From Ceratopteris richardii (Eukaryota; Streptophyta; Polypodiopsida; Polypodiales; Pteridaceae), in the NCBI GenBank assembly GCA_020310875.1, contig CM035407.1, positions 222,173,996 through 222,237,995 of the forward strand: a DNA stretch of 64,000 nucleotides, given 5' to 3'. The notes under the pieces are model-generated. The model worked only from the letters and a program-made list of their open reading frames with translations, was not told where the DNA came from and ran no database searches. The position numbers were made by a program, and so were the translations under genes. Numbering within the stretch: position 1 is the first letter of the stretch; each line of letters begins with the position of its first letter. Below, piece after piece: positions 10,519-21,717 of this stretch.

Positions 10519-12500
10519 ATGTGCAAGGTAGCAGTAGAAGAAGAGAAGAGAGAAAAAGCCCGAGAGGTAGGTGCAAAAGAAACCCGTAGATCAATTCAAG
10601 ACCCAGCCTATGCACCTGTAGTTTTTCCTGACGAAGAATTTGAGCCTCACGGCTGGGCTGAAATTTTAGCAACAATGGATGTAGCCATCAACGAAGAACA
10701 ATGGACACCCCACTGTGACGAGGATGGCTATGACATTTCAGTCTTCTCCATAGAGCCAATCTTGGGAGACTCAATTTTAGAAGAATGCGAACCTAGCCCT
10801 GATGCATTTGAGGATGCAAGTGACTCCGATCTAGAGTCAATCATTATGGACCCACAATTTGCATCAGATGAAGAATACTTCTATGAAATAGAAGTTCACC
10901 CTCAAAGACATGAAGAGCTCATGAATGAGGTGAGATTAACCACACAAGTGACCACCAAGAATGAAGGCAAGAAGAGGAAGAAGAAAGAAGTCACGGCAGA
11001 AGAGGAAGAATCTCTGTTTGAGGTCCCTGAAAATTTTAGGAAGTATGAAATAGACGATAGGAGAGTCATGTTGAGAATGCCTAAACGGGATACTCAAGTA
11101 GGAGAGGCCTACAATAACAAGGAAACCACTAAGAAAATTGTTGTAGCCTTAGAAGAAGGAGAGGAAAGGTGCACGTACATAGGACATGACTTGACGAAAG
11201 AAGAAGAGCAAGAGCTGGTAGCTTTGCTGAGAGAGTACAGAGATGTATTCGCTTGGAGCTACAAGGACCTAAAAGGTGTAGACCCCAACATATGCTCTCA
11301 CACAATCCCCATGATCTCAGATGCCATGCCCTCTAAACAAAAGCCATACACATACAATGACAACTATGCTGCCAAGATCAAAGAGGAGATAGATCGCTTG
11401 GTTGAAGCTGAATTCATCTATGAAATTGAGCACACTGAATGGATCTCCCCCATTGTAGTGGTGCCCAAAAAGAATGGCAAATTACGTGTATGCATTAACT
11501 TGAAGAAGGTTAACGCAGCCACTATCAGATATAGTTATCCGCTTCCTATCACTGAGCATCTATTAGAAAGGGTAGTAGGCAAGGAAGTGTATAGCTTCCT
11601 TGATGGATTCTCGGGCTACAATCAGGTAGCCATAGCTCTAGAAGATCAGCATAAGATGGCTTTTGCCACAGAGTGGGGCATATTTTCTTTTTGGGTAATG
11701 CCATTCGAGCTTACCAATGCACCTGCAACCTTCTAGAGGCTGATGTGCCACGTGTTTAAAGAGTTCTTGAGGAAGAATTTGGAAGTCTATGTTGATGATC
11801 TTTGCGCTCATTCCAACATTAGACAGACCCATATACCTGAACTCAGACAAATCTTTGACAAATGTAGAGAATGTCAAGGCTGCTTGAACCCAGAAAAGTG
11901 TGTTTTCATGGTCAGGCAAGGCAAGATCCTAGGGCACATAGTGTCAAAGAATGGCATATCAACGGATGAGGAGAAAGTGAGAGCCATTGCAGAACTACCT
12001 AGGCCAAGGAATGTCAAGGAGGTACAGGCCTTCATGGGGCATTGTGCTTACTACCGCCGGTTCATTCACATGTATGCCGTCATTGCAAAACCTCTGTATG
12101 CTCTTCTAACTAACTTTGAGTGGACTGATGAATGTGAGAACTCTTTCAAGGAGCTCAAACAAAGATTATGTTCAACACCAATCTTGACCACACCATATTG
12201 GAACAAGCCATTCCATGTCCTTGTGGATGCATCCAATTATGCTATTGGATGCGTGCTAGCACAACCTACAGGTGAAGGTAACATGGATCTTCCAATTGCC
12301 TATGCCAGTAGACAGTTGAATGCAGCTGAACGAAATTATACCACCACTAAACGAGAAGGGTTAGGCATGGTATATGTAGTTAAAAAGTTTAGACACTATT
12401 TGCTTGCAAATAAGTTTAAATTTTTTATTGATCATCAAGCTCTATTGTACTTGGTAAACAAGCCATGCAATACAGGCAGATTGGTAGATGGTTCCTCTTA
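10519..12500 (+). pseudogene. pol: Reverse transcriptase and RNase H of element B
   Basis: RT copies the element RNA into DNA and RNase H removes the RNA strand. An acidic N-terminal segment (to about 11,150) leads to RT motifs: YKDLKGVDP, ISPIVVVPKKNGKLRVCIN, YPLP, LDGFSGYNQ, NAPATF and the catalytic YVDD (about 11,788). RNase H follows (LVDASNYAIG near 12,220, ASRQLNAAERNYTTTKREGL, then DHQALLYL). Lesions are a TAG at 11,734-11,736 just after NAPATF and a one-base shift near 12,485 at the end of RNase H. The domain order and motifs are those of Ty3/gypsy elements. Confidence 0.92.
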
Positions 12501-14372
12501 CTAATGGAATACGACTTTGAGGTTGTGGTGAGGAAAGGCAAGACCCACCTGAGAGCAGATCATCTCTCAAGGCTCACATCAGGAGAGGCCCCACAAGGAG
12601 TGTCAGATGACTTAGCTGATGCTTACTTGTTTAATTTGGAAGTTGTACCTCAGTGGGCTAAGCCATTAGTGCCAGTATTGACATACGGGCCTAATCACCC
12701 GACAATACACACAGAAGATAGAGAGATAGTAAAAGCTCAAAAGTATCATATCTTGGAAGGAAGTATGTACAAACATACAGAGCAAGGAGTATTAGCCTGT
12801 TGCGTGGAAGAGGGAGAGTATGCTAAATGGTTGCAATTAGCACATGTAGGTGCATTAGAGCAACACTACTCAAAACAACGAACCCTACAGACACTGAGGA
12901 GACTAGGAGCGCATTGGCCAACTATGGAAGTTGATGTCCATAGGATGTGCAAAGAATGCCCAATGTGTTGCACTAAACCACCAGTGGAACATGCTACTCT
13001 TTATCGAATATCTTTAGTACCAGATTGGAGTGAACCATTAGTAGCCTTTTTGAGGACGAAAACATTCCCTCAAGATATGACTTTGGCTAGACAAAGGAGT
13101 TTGGAACAAGAAGCCTTAAATTACACAATCATTGGTGATAATTTATACAAACGTGGTAAAGATGGTTACCTACGACTGTGTGTCCATGAGAGCGAATACC
13201 TCAAGATATTAGAGACTGCTCACCAAGGTGTAGCAGGAGGACACTTTGGTTCAGATCGGGTGATCAAGGCAATACTATTTGCAGGATTTTGGTGGCCCAC
13301 CCTTCACATGGACACCCATACCTACGTGAAGAGGTGTGAGGTTTGTCAGCGGACTCAGTATCCCATACGCAAGGATGAGATGCCATTGAAGCCTATGATG
13401 GGTGGACGTGCATTCTCTAAGTGGGGAATAGACTTTGTGGGTCCTATTAATCCCCCCACTAAGGGTTCACATGCTGAGTATATCATTGTGGCCACGGACT
13501 ATCTAACCAAGTGGGTAGAAGTGAAAGCCACAACAAAGAATGATGCTCAAACAACAGCAAAGTTCCTATTTGAAAATGTGTTCACTAGATACGGATTGCC
13601 AATAGAATTAGTGAGTGATAGAGGCACACACTTCTTGAATGAAGTCATAGAAAACCTTCTCCAAGAATTCTTGGTGATACATAAGAAGTCTCCCCCCTAT
13701 CATCCAGAAGCTAATGGCCAGACTGAGAGCACAAATAAGATCTTATGCAATGTGCTGACTAAAGTGGTGAATAACAAACACTCTGATTGGGACAAACAGC
13801 TACACCACGCTGTTTGGGCATACCGAGTTGCCTATAAAACGATACTCCAAGCTACACCCTTTCAGATGGTGTTTGGCAAGAATGCAGTGCTACCATTGGA
13901 CTTTTTGATACCTACATTAAAAGTAGCACAAGAGCATAACTGGACAGGCCATGAACTCTCCTCTAGAATCTTTGATCTTGAACGTTTAGGTGAGACATGA
14001 TTGAGGGCTGCATTAGGAATCTATGCAGCCAAGAAGAGGCAAAAGGCATATTTTGATACACATGTGAAGGATAAAGGCTTGAAAGCAAGAGACCTAGTCC
14101 TAGTCTACACATTGAAGCAACATGCACAAAAATTAAAGAAAAGAGGCTATGGACCAATGATTATCAATAGGATATCCACAAGTGGAGCAGTACAATTAGC
14201 CACTCTAGAAGGCGATGTTCTCCCTAGCTACATAAGCGGATGCAGAGTCAAGTTATATCAAGAATCCCTGACTGAAGCGATGCTAAATCGACTCAACATT
14301 GCCAAAAAACGCAAGGAAGAAGAAAAGCAAATTCGAGAGGAAGCACACGCCAAAGCTTTAGAACGCATCTGA
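12501..14372 (+). pseudogene. int: Integrase of element B with a duplicated H2C2 zinc-binding module
   Basis: Integrase inserts the cDNA into the genome. In the frame from 12,465 two similar modules follow each other. The first is about residues 60-169, with His127, His134, Cys162 and Cys165. The second is about residues 184-295, with His253, His260, Cys291 and Cys294. Each reads VPxW, EPLV or KPLV, a LYK/MYK-x-G strand, CV-EYxK, AHxG, an H-x6-H pair, WPT and C-x2-C. The catalytic core has Asp323, Asp385 and Glu421, a DD35E spacing. A TGA at 13,998-14,000 interrupts the C-terminal part (RQKAYFD, GYGPMIINRI, SGAVQLATLEG), which ends at a TGA at 14,372 directly ahead of the second protease-like domain. 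Confidence 0.9.
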
Positions 14373-14375
14373 CGA

Positions 14376-15609
14376 ATGAAATTGAGAAGACAATGTAGAG
14401 ATCAGCCCATGCCCAAATCTCAAGGAGTTTTAGGTTATCACATGGCCATGCGCAAGGTCTCGGGTAAACAGACCCACAAGATAGTTGATCGCCGACCCTT
14501 TGTGACCCTAGAAGTAGGACAAGGAGAGAATGCAAGGACAGTGAGAGCTTTAATTGATTCAGGAGCAGCCACTAGTGCAGTTCGACTCTCTTACTGCCAA
14601 AAATTGGAATTGAAGGTCAAACCTATTGAGGCATATCTCATAGGGCTAGGAGGAGTTGAAAACCCTTGCATGGGAGAGGTGGAACTTCCCCTCTACATTC
14701 AAGAGGTCCTCATGCTAGCAAAAGTGCTAGTGTCTGAAGACGAGGATCTTACCGAACCTCTTGTCTTAGGCCAAGATTGGATCTATGATCACGCACTCAG
14801 CCTCAACCTAAGAAGTGGACTTCTTCAGGTTTGGGCAGGCCAGAGCCGCCTTACGATTGAATTAGAAAATCAAGCTATCAAACCATTAGAACAGGCACCA
14901 ACTCTTGGTCCCTCTAGGAACCCACGTGAAGACAACAATGCTATTCTTGTCCAAAGTTCTATGGTGCAGAGGATTGTCACTCTTACCGAAGGAGCAGAAG
15001 TCAATGAGGAGTTCCCGATTGTTCCAAAGAAGATTCTAAAAAGGCAGGTTGAGCATCACACGACACTATGGAGACTGATGATGAAGAAGCAGGGGCACCA
15101 ACCTGTGGAATACGGAGTACCTAGTGGCATGAAGCAGATCTGGATATGCAAGAAGGAAAAAACAACGACCCCTGAGGCAAGTTCTCAAAGGAGCATCAAG
15201 CAAGCCACACTGTCATGGACTAAAACGAAGGAGTTCCCTAAGCAACAATCTAGACATACCATTTCTATTGGGGTCCCTAAGCAGTCAACTGAAGGCAATC
15301 CCTAATGCTAGATGGATATGGGTGCCCAAGGCCTGCTTACAAGCCCAAATAACTTCACCTCCAGTCACTAGCTCAAATCAACACTCACAAGTATTCTTGG
15401 AAAATAGCTCAGGGCAGATACCTACACCTCACACTGCTACACCTTCGGTCAAACCTAGAAATTTCTGGAAATGGGTACCCAAAAGGTCCCAAATCCAACA
15501 CAATCTAGTTCATAAATCTTTCCCTGTCATTTGCTCTAAGAGCTACAAATCCTCAATCAAAGTTTGGAGACTTAAACCCTGTATCAAACCCCGTGACCCA
15601 ATTTTGTAA
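14376..15609 (+). pseudogene. Post-integrase pol extension: second retropepsin-like domain (PR2) and tryptophan-motif segment
   Basis: It starts four codons after the integrase frame, in the same frame, so it probably formed a pol C-terminal extension before the intervening TGA arose. Element F has the same join (KEEEKNQI leading into EAQQEAKERI and then PR2). PR2 shows RRPFVTLEV, LIDSGAATSAV (Asp at 14,556-14,558), GLGG and PLVLGQDWIYDH, the layout of a retropepsin. It differs from PR1 at 10,072. Downstream, after a frame change near 15,300, three tryptophan motifs recur: KQIWICKK, RWIWVPK and FWKWVPK. The function of a second protease fold is unknown; it could be active or only a binding domain. 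Confidence 0.75.
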
Positions 15610-15799
15610 ATCCATCCACTCTGAGGTAGGTGCATTCTAAGAACATTGCATATCCCAAGTATGCATCTAGGATGACATAACCCACTAACCACCACTCAAA
15701 TCTATCACAAACACCTCACCTCTAACCACTAACCATCTGGATTTTCATGTTAGTATTGTGGAGGGAACACCAATGCATCCTATTTCCTATGCAACGCTA

Positions 15800-15840
15800 A
15801 TGTGCCTTTCTTATTCTAGCAGATAAGCATCAAAAGTTTC
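15800..15840 (+). promoter_or_regulatory. Candidate splice acceptor just upstream of ORF3 of element B
   Basis: GCTAATG (branch-point-like) is followed by a pyrimidine tract CCTTTCTTATTCTAGCAG ending at 15,822. The ORF3 start codon is at 15,841. Element F has an acceptor (ATTTTTTCAG) ending 1 base before its ORF3 ATG. The 230 bases from 15,610 hold no coding frame. Confidence 0.5.
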
Positions 15841-18800
15841 ATGGCAGCAACAACAGGCACGAGCTCCCAGGTAGGCCCAAGTACTCAAAACAATTGGGAT
15901 ACCATGCCTGTGGAGGCTCCATTGACATCGAGGCCTGAAGAGTTCCTGAATGTGCGAAGAATTCCCATCTCGGATCCACCGAGTGGCCTAACAAAGAGAG
16001 TGAAAGGACATTCTCATTGGTTCAATGAGATGCCAAGAGATTTGGGAGATGTAGATCATATCTGGGAGTCCAAGTTGGAATTCGGAGGAGTTTGGTGGAC
16101 CTTTCAGCTCTTCACACGAGAATTTGAAGCATTACAAAATGTAGCTTCTCTTCAAGATATCTGGCAGAAGGCGGGGTTACAGGATTATTTTAGTGCGTCT
16201 CTGCCTAAACCTAATTTCCTTAGGTGCTATTACTTGATTGCCACTTTGAAAGCGATAGGAGACAAAGATCATTCAGGCACATTCCTGGTGCCCTCTTTAT
16301 CAAACGAGGAGGAGATGAAAAAGTTTGAGTTGAATGTCACCTTAATCAGGGAGGCCCTTCAGATGTATGGCACCCATGTACCCTCCGATCGAGATCCTTT
16401 GATATCGGAGTCTATGAAGAACAATAAACTCAAGAAATTGAAAGAAATGTGTGCTCTCACCCCTAACATTGCTATACCATTGTGAATGTGTCTTCAACAT
16501 TTTACATTTCCAGCGCAAGACCGATTCACACAGCCTCATAAGAAGATCTGGTATGGGTTATACCTAGCGGAGACTGGGAGCTTACCTATCAAAATGCCAG
16601 TGTGGATCCTTGACCAGTTATATGAAGCATGCAAAAGAGGCGTGAGGAAGCCTACTTTGCATGGTTGCTGTGCTATTACAAGAATTATCTACAGATGCCT
16701 TGCCTATGATGTGCCGATCGCACGGGCCCTTAAGTACTCACAGTTGGAATTCTTCCAGAGGCGGAAGTTAGGGGTTCAACCCGCGAAAAGAATGCGTGGA
16801 TCTCTTTCACAGGTTCTAATTCCTCGTGAGGTCACCACAGAAGCCTCCTGTAGAGAAGAAGAACAAGTAGCCCCATTCACAATCCATCTCCAACGACCAT
16901 AATCAGAGGGCGTGGTACAACCCACTCCATCAGCCCCTCCACTACCCTTGGATGCTGAGCTTGCATCCATGGCTACTTTGGCAGAGGATCCATCTTTTGA
17001 CTTTGAAAGCTTCTTGCAAACAACCCAATTATCTGAGAGTGAGTTTTTCTCAGAGACCGACGGACCTGGATCATCATCCCAGAGAGGACGATCACATGGT
17101 GAAGCACGAAGAGTACATTGGGAAGATGAGGCACAACACACTCAGATGGGAGACACACATGAACAAGAGGAGATGCAGAGGAATGAATCAGAGGTGAGTG
17201 AGGAGGCAGCCCCTACACTGCACAACTCAAACGACTCTACAAAACGATCAAGCAAGTGCAGAAAAGGCATAAGATGTCCGAAGAGGCAAATAGAGCACTG
17301 GTGAACCAGATGTTGCAAGTAGAAAATGTAGAACCCCATTTTGTAGAATCATTGAATCTTTTAGCAGATACCTGTGGAATTGAGGAAGCCATGAGGACCA
17401 TGGTATATCGTAATACCCCTCAATATGACCAACGAAGGATCGATACGCGACCGCGAAGGGGAAAGATGATTCAAATGGAAGTCCCTACCTCACTCCCTAC
17501 CACCACTCAAGAAGATGTCCACATGGCCAGCCCAATTAATAGAGATGAACCAGATGTAAATGTACAGATACCATCTCCACCATCACCACCCATCCAGCCC
17601 TCAGAACCCCTCACCACTAGCCTTCCTGAACAACCAGTGTCCACCCATAGTGAACCTATATCGCACACCACCATCTTGTCGTCCTTACCTGTCTCTACCC
17701 CTATCATTGCGGGTCCATCTTCCCAACCTCATTTAGGTCATCCTGCCACCCATCAAACCATCATAGGTCACCCTTCTTTTCAACCAGCTCTTGGACAGCC
17801 ACATGTCCCTACCCAAACACTAACACACCCATTTCCCTTTACCACCACATTTCCGACTTACCAACCCCTACCCACTGTACCCCTCTCAGCCTCCTCAGAA
17901 CCTACACACACCACCCTACCTCCATTCTTGGCAAACCTTGTAAATATAATGCAACAAATTGAGAATCATAATAGAAAGTCCCTTTCCCAACCCACCTCCC
18001 CCACATTCACGGTCACCACTAACACACCACCCACCATCCCAATATTCACGATTCACACTTCACACACAATCACGTCCGATCCCATGGACATTTCACCATT
18101 CACCGGACCACCCACCACCACTGTTGTTCCAACATCATCACATTTCACTTCACTCACATCACCATTTCCAATCACTGTAGACACATCATCCACTTTTCCC
18201 TTCCCCATTTTCTGGACCCTTGCATTTTCCACCTCTACCCCTGCATCCACCTCATTTAGTCATGCACTAGACACGATGTTCGAAGCTGCCACACAACTTA
18301 AGCAGGAGTATAGATTATTGGAAGAGAATAACAATGAGCTTTGCAAATTGTTGGCCCACCTCCAGGCACGTGTCAATGCCTTGGAGTCGAGTAATGAAGC
18401 ATTACAACATGAGGTGACCACTCTCCAACAATCTCATGCGAAGCTTGAAACCAAGTATACAGAGATGGGTAAGGCAATGGAAGAACAAATCAGAGATCAG
18501 CTAGCTCGCAGTGCTAGACTACAAAGAAACATGGCCTTGCTTCGTCGCCACTTAGCAGCTGCACAAGAGGAGAACATAAGATTACAACAACAGAATCAAG
18601 AGAATTTAGAAGCAGCCATTGAGAACACCCCAGGGGCACCTATCGATCCTGCCAAATTTCTAGCTATCCCCTCGGAAAGTATCCAACAAATATTGGAAAA
18701 CTATGCAAATCTTTTAGAAGCACATGATCTATTGGCCAACCAAGTGAAGGAGCTACAGAGGCAACCGATGGCCGCCCCACATATGGCAGAACCAAAAGAG

Positions 18801-20110
18801 ATGGTCAATGCTGCTACTTCACCAGCGCCTGAATCTTCGACGGCCAACGAGGTACTTGAGCTACGACAACAAGTGGCAGAATTAAAGATCAAGTTGTTAC
18901 AGTATGAACGACCCCCCTCTCCACGTGATCAACCAATAGAAGAAGAAGTAGTAATCATTCCAGTGGAAGAAACATTTGAAGACAACTATGAGCCTCAACC
19001 CCTTCCAGGAGGCAGAATCACGGAGGAAGGACAAGACACATATGAGGAACGCCCTTCGGCATGGATGAAACAGGTAGAAGAAATGGGGACAACTCATGAG
19101 GAACATATCTCCACTCAAATGCTGGCCATGAGGACCATTGAAGAAACTATATTGCAATCAGAATATTTCAGGCACCTCGCCTCTAGAAGACTAATAACTA
19201 GTTCAGAGTTATAGTATAAGACCTATTTTGTACTATTGGCAGACTACAATGCAGAGATCAAAAGAGTCACCAATAGGCATCCTTCCTTTGCAACACAATT
19301 CGAACCAGAGGATATTCCAGAGGAAGCCAGAAAAGGGGCCATATTCCAACCCATTTGGAGACAGAAATTATTGGAGACCTATCCAAAAATGCTACGAACA
19401 TGGGATCATGCTCCCATGCATTTGAAATATAACCCTTGCTTTGGGCCACTGCAGAGAAGAAGATCATGGAAAGCGTTTGCCATCAAGGTTCAGAACAATG
19501 CAAATTGCAAACAATGGCTCAATTACCCCTCAATTGCACCCCCAACAGGCACACCCATAGTAGCATACATGATGGCTACCATCAGACATTGGATGCCACG
19601 CCTCCACCCCATGCCAGATGTCGCCGCACAGATGATGCTCAAAATTTTGGACATGATGCAAGTGGTGTTGAAGACTTTTAGAAATGTACATCACATCTAG
19701 CCGCCAATTCCGGGCTTCATAAATGGTAACTATGACTTACTTTATGACATGAGCACGACCCCAAGTATCCGAGTGGCTTATCTTGGCATGCACGAATAAG
19801 ATATCTCCCTGCTTGCTACAAGAAAACGTTTGATGACATGTTCACCACGGGGTTCTGGGAAGCACACTCGGAAGTGTTCGTGCCACGCCCAACCCACTCG
19901 CTACAACTATTCGCGTGCGAACAGACAATGCACTCAGAGCTCTACACCACACCCCAACCTGACATGCTTGGTGCAGTTAATTGGGATACCCTGCAAATAG
20001 ATTTGGTCAGGGGACTACGGATCAAAGAGCAAGAATTGGCAACCGACATACTCCAGAACTACATTGACCAAACCACGGAGCAGAGGTCTGTCAGAGACGA
20101 CAGACGCTAG
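15841..20110 (+). pseudogene. ORF3 of element B: about 1,420-codon protein of unknown function
   Basis: I do not recognise this protein as a named family. Pieces at 15,841-16,485, 16,486-16,902 and 16,912-17,304 share one frame, separated by TGA and TAA. Frameshifts lead to 17,256-19,214, which continues past a TAG to 19,700, and then to 19,838-20,110. N-terminal part: HWF (residues 59-61), IWQKAGL, IREALQMY (169-176), DQLYEA and TRIIY (16,678-16,692). The middle is Pro/Thr/Ser-rich (about 17,500-18,250), then coiled coil (about 18,270-18,900). C-terminal part: RRRSWKAF, WLNYPSI, GNYDLLYDMS and FDDMFTTGFWEAHSEVF. The same motifs in the same order occur in element F. No signal peptide or membrane segment is evident, unlike an envelope protein. 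A distant link to Athila env-like ORFs is possible. Confidence 0.78.
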
Positions 20111-20121
20111 GGGGGGGAGAG
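20109..20121 (+). promoter_or_regulatory. Polypurine tract of element B
   Basis: AGGGGGGGGAGAG directly before the 3' LTR. It is the expected primer for plus-strand DNA synthesis. Confidence 0.9.
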
Positions 20122-20442
20122 TGTTGGCATCATATGGGAAGAAGCCAAGTATGGGCATGCATGCGGATCTAGCACTAAGGCAACCTATTGAAATTTTTCC
20201 AAACCTTACATCATTTTAAAAGTGATTCTCATAACTAGAAACCCTTGTAAATACCGTTTCATCTTTTTGTAGCTCCATTTTGTACAAGCCGAGGAGTCCT
20301 CGAGCTTGGGGAGCCTTAGAAGTAGTTGCTTACCAATTTTCATATTTTTTAGATCTCGTTTGAGCCCTCAAATAAGCCATGGAACCTAATTTTTAACTAG
20401 GCCGGACACTAGGTCTGGACAGGGCCAAAGCTAGTCAAAAAC

Positions 20443-20450
20443 TATAAATA
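20443..20450 (+). promoter_or_regulatory. TATA box in the LTR of element B
   Basis: TATAAATA about 320 bases into the LTR, with a counterpart at the same place in the LTR of A. It is the likely core promoter. Confidence 0.7.
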
Positions 20451-20557
20451 GAGCTAGAGAGCTCATTTTTGAGGCTAGCTTCTTGTAGTTTTGAGCTTGT
20501 ATGAGAACTTGGTTGTAATAGAAGTGATTCCATTGTGTTACTCTCTTTGTTCTTGCT

Positions 20558-20592
20558 GTGTGTGCGCGTGTGTGTGTATGTGTGTGCATGTT
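20558..20592. repeat. (TG)n microsatellite in the LTR of element B
   Basis: Alternating TG tract with CG steps, about 110 bases downstream of the TATA box. The counterpart in element A is at 4,173-4,205. Confidence 0.85.
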
Positions 20593-20703
20593 GGTGTGCT
20601 TCTCACTCACACATTTGTGCCTTCACTTGCTCAAGGTCTTCATACCATCCTCCTGTCTTCCCGGATTGACATTAAAAGAGGTGCTGCTCATCACTGAGCT
20701 ACA

Positions 20704-21702
20704 TCATCCTACACCTATTTCAACAGAAGCTTTGGTCCCTCATTAGAGGTGGTGCTTCTTAGCACATGGGGCAACCATGGTGCTATCTTGGAGCATGTTG
20801 AGGAGTGGCTATGAAGTTCTTCTTGGAGAATAAGAGTGTGCTCACACTCTTGCTTATGGAGAGGCTATTAGCAGCTTGATGGTGTGGATCGGCTATTCAC
20901 ATGATGTATTTGAAGATTGTCTTCTACATGAAGATTTCGGGTTACTTCAAAGACATTGGATGGTGGTTAACATAAGATTTACATCTTATGTTAAGAATTC
21001 AGGTACATATTCTCTTTATGCACACATGTACTACTTGATGATTATGGAGGCAACAACATCCATATCAGGAGGAGTCCTATTCGGCATAGGTACAAGGGAA
21101 TCAGTACGTATATGCTTTATGCATATTTGGGTGAGGTGTTAGAGAAGATATGTTCATATGAGTTTGAGGATTTCTGACAGCAAGCTTTTAGCATTCTTTG
21201 CTACTTTTGTAAGTATGTGATCTTTTCACACACGTGTCTAACTTAGGGTCTTCCATAGCGTAAGGTTAGATGAGGGTTTGTTGATTATCAGTTTTAGACT
21301 GATCTTTCCTCTTTCTGTCACTCATATTCACTCTTCTACGACCTATTAGGTCACACATCTCATATATATTCGGATTTCTCTTCCTACATCTGAATATTCT
21401 TGTAAATTCTGTACATTCACTCATCCATCTATTTCTGTTCACATAGAGTGGTTGAGAGTTTTGCTCCAACATTGTACATTGAACATTGGTGTATATGATA
21501 GTGTGAGTAAACCTTGGCTTACGTAACACTTTACACATGTTGTCTAGTCTTTCTCTATCTTTGTCTCATCATTTGTATGATTAAATGTGGTATGTTCATG
21601 TTTTGTCAATATTGGAAGATTGCTAGATTCTATATTGTATATGCTAGAACTATGGAGCCTTGGACCTATGGTATTAGTAATGGGCCTACTAAATTTCCAG
21701 CA
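20704..21702 (+). repeat. 5' LTR of element C, 5'-truncated
   Basis: Matches 31,608-32,606 with roughly 4-5% mismatches in the stretch I compared. Ends TTTCCAGCA, against TTTCCAACA in the right copy, two bases before the primer site. It begins exactly where the LTR of B ends. Confidence 0.9.
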
Positions 21703-21704
21703 TT

Positions 21705-21717
21705 TGGTATCAAAGCT
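21705..21717 (+). promoter_or_regulatory. tRNA-Met primer binding site of element C
   Basis: TGGTATCAAAGCT differs by one base from the usual TGGTATCAGAGCT and lies two bases after the LTR end. Confidence 0.8.

Larger units (their letters stand above)
4621..20703 (+). mobile_element. Element B: Athila-like Ty3/gypsy retrotransposon, lacking its 5' LTR here
   Basis: Order on the plus strand: leader with candidate intron and tandem array, gag, protease, RT, RNase H, duplicated zinc-binding module plus integrase, a second retropepsin-like domain, a long third ORF, polypurine tract and a 582-bp 3' LTR. No primer site or 5' LTR is found. The leader starts directly beside the LTR of element A, so those parts are probably off the left edge behind the insertion of A. 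The right edge (20,703/20,704) cuts into the LTR of element C. There are at least nine in-frame stops and several frameshifts, so the copy is dead. Confidence 0.85.
20122..20703 (+). repeat. 3' LTR of element B (582 bp)
   Basis: Starts TGTTGGCAT after the polypurine tract and ends GAGCTACA at 20,703, where sequence of the element C LTR begins. It is similar to the 5' LTR of element A over most of its length, so A and B are relatives, not one split element. Confidence 0.88.

Noticed and set aside
15841-20110. Envelope protein for element B
   Set aside because: It is in the right position for env, but no signal peptide, membrane segment or cleavage site can be seen. I therefore call it ORF3 of unknown function.
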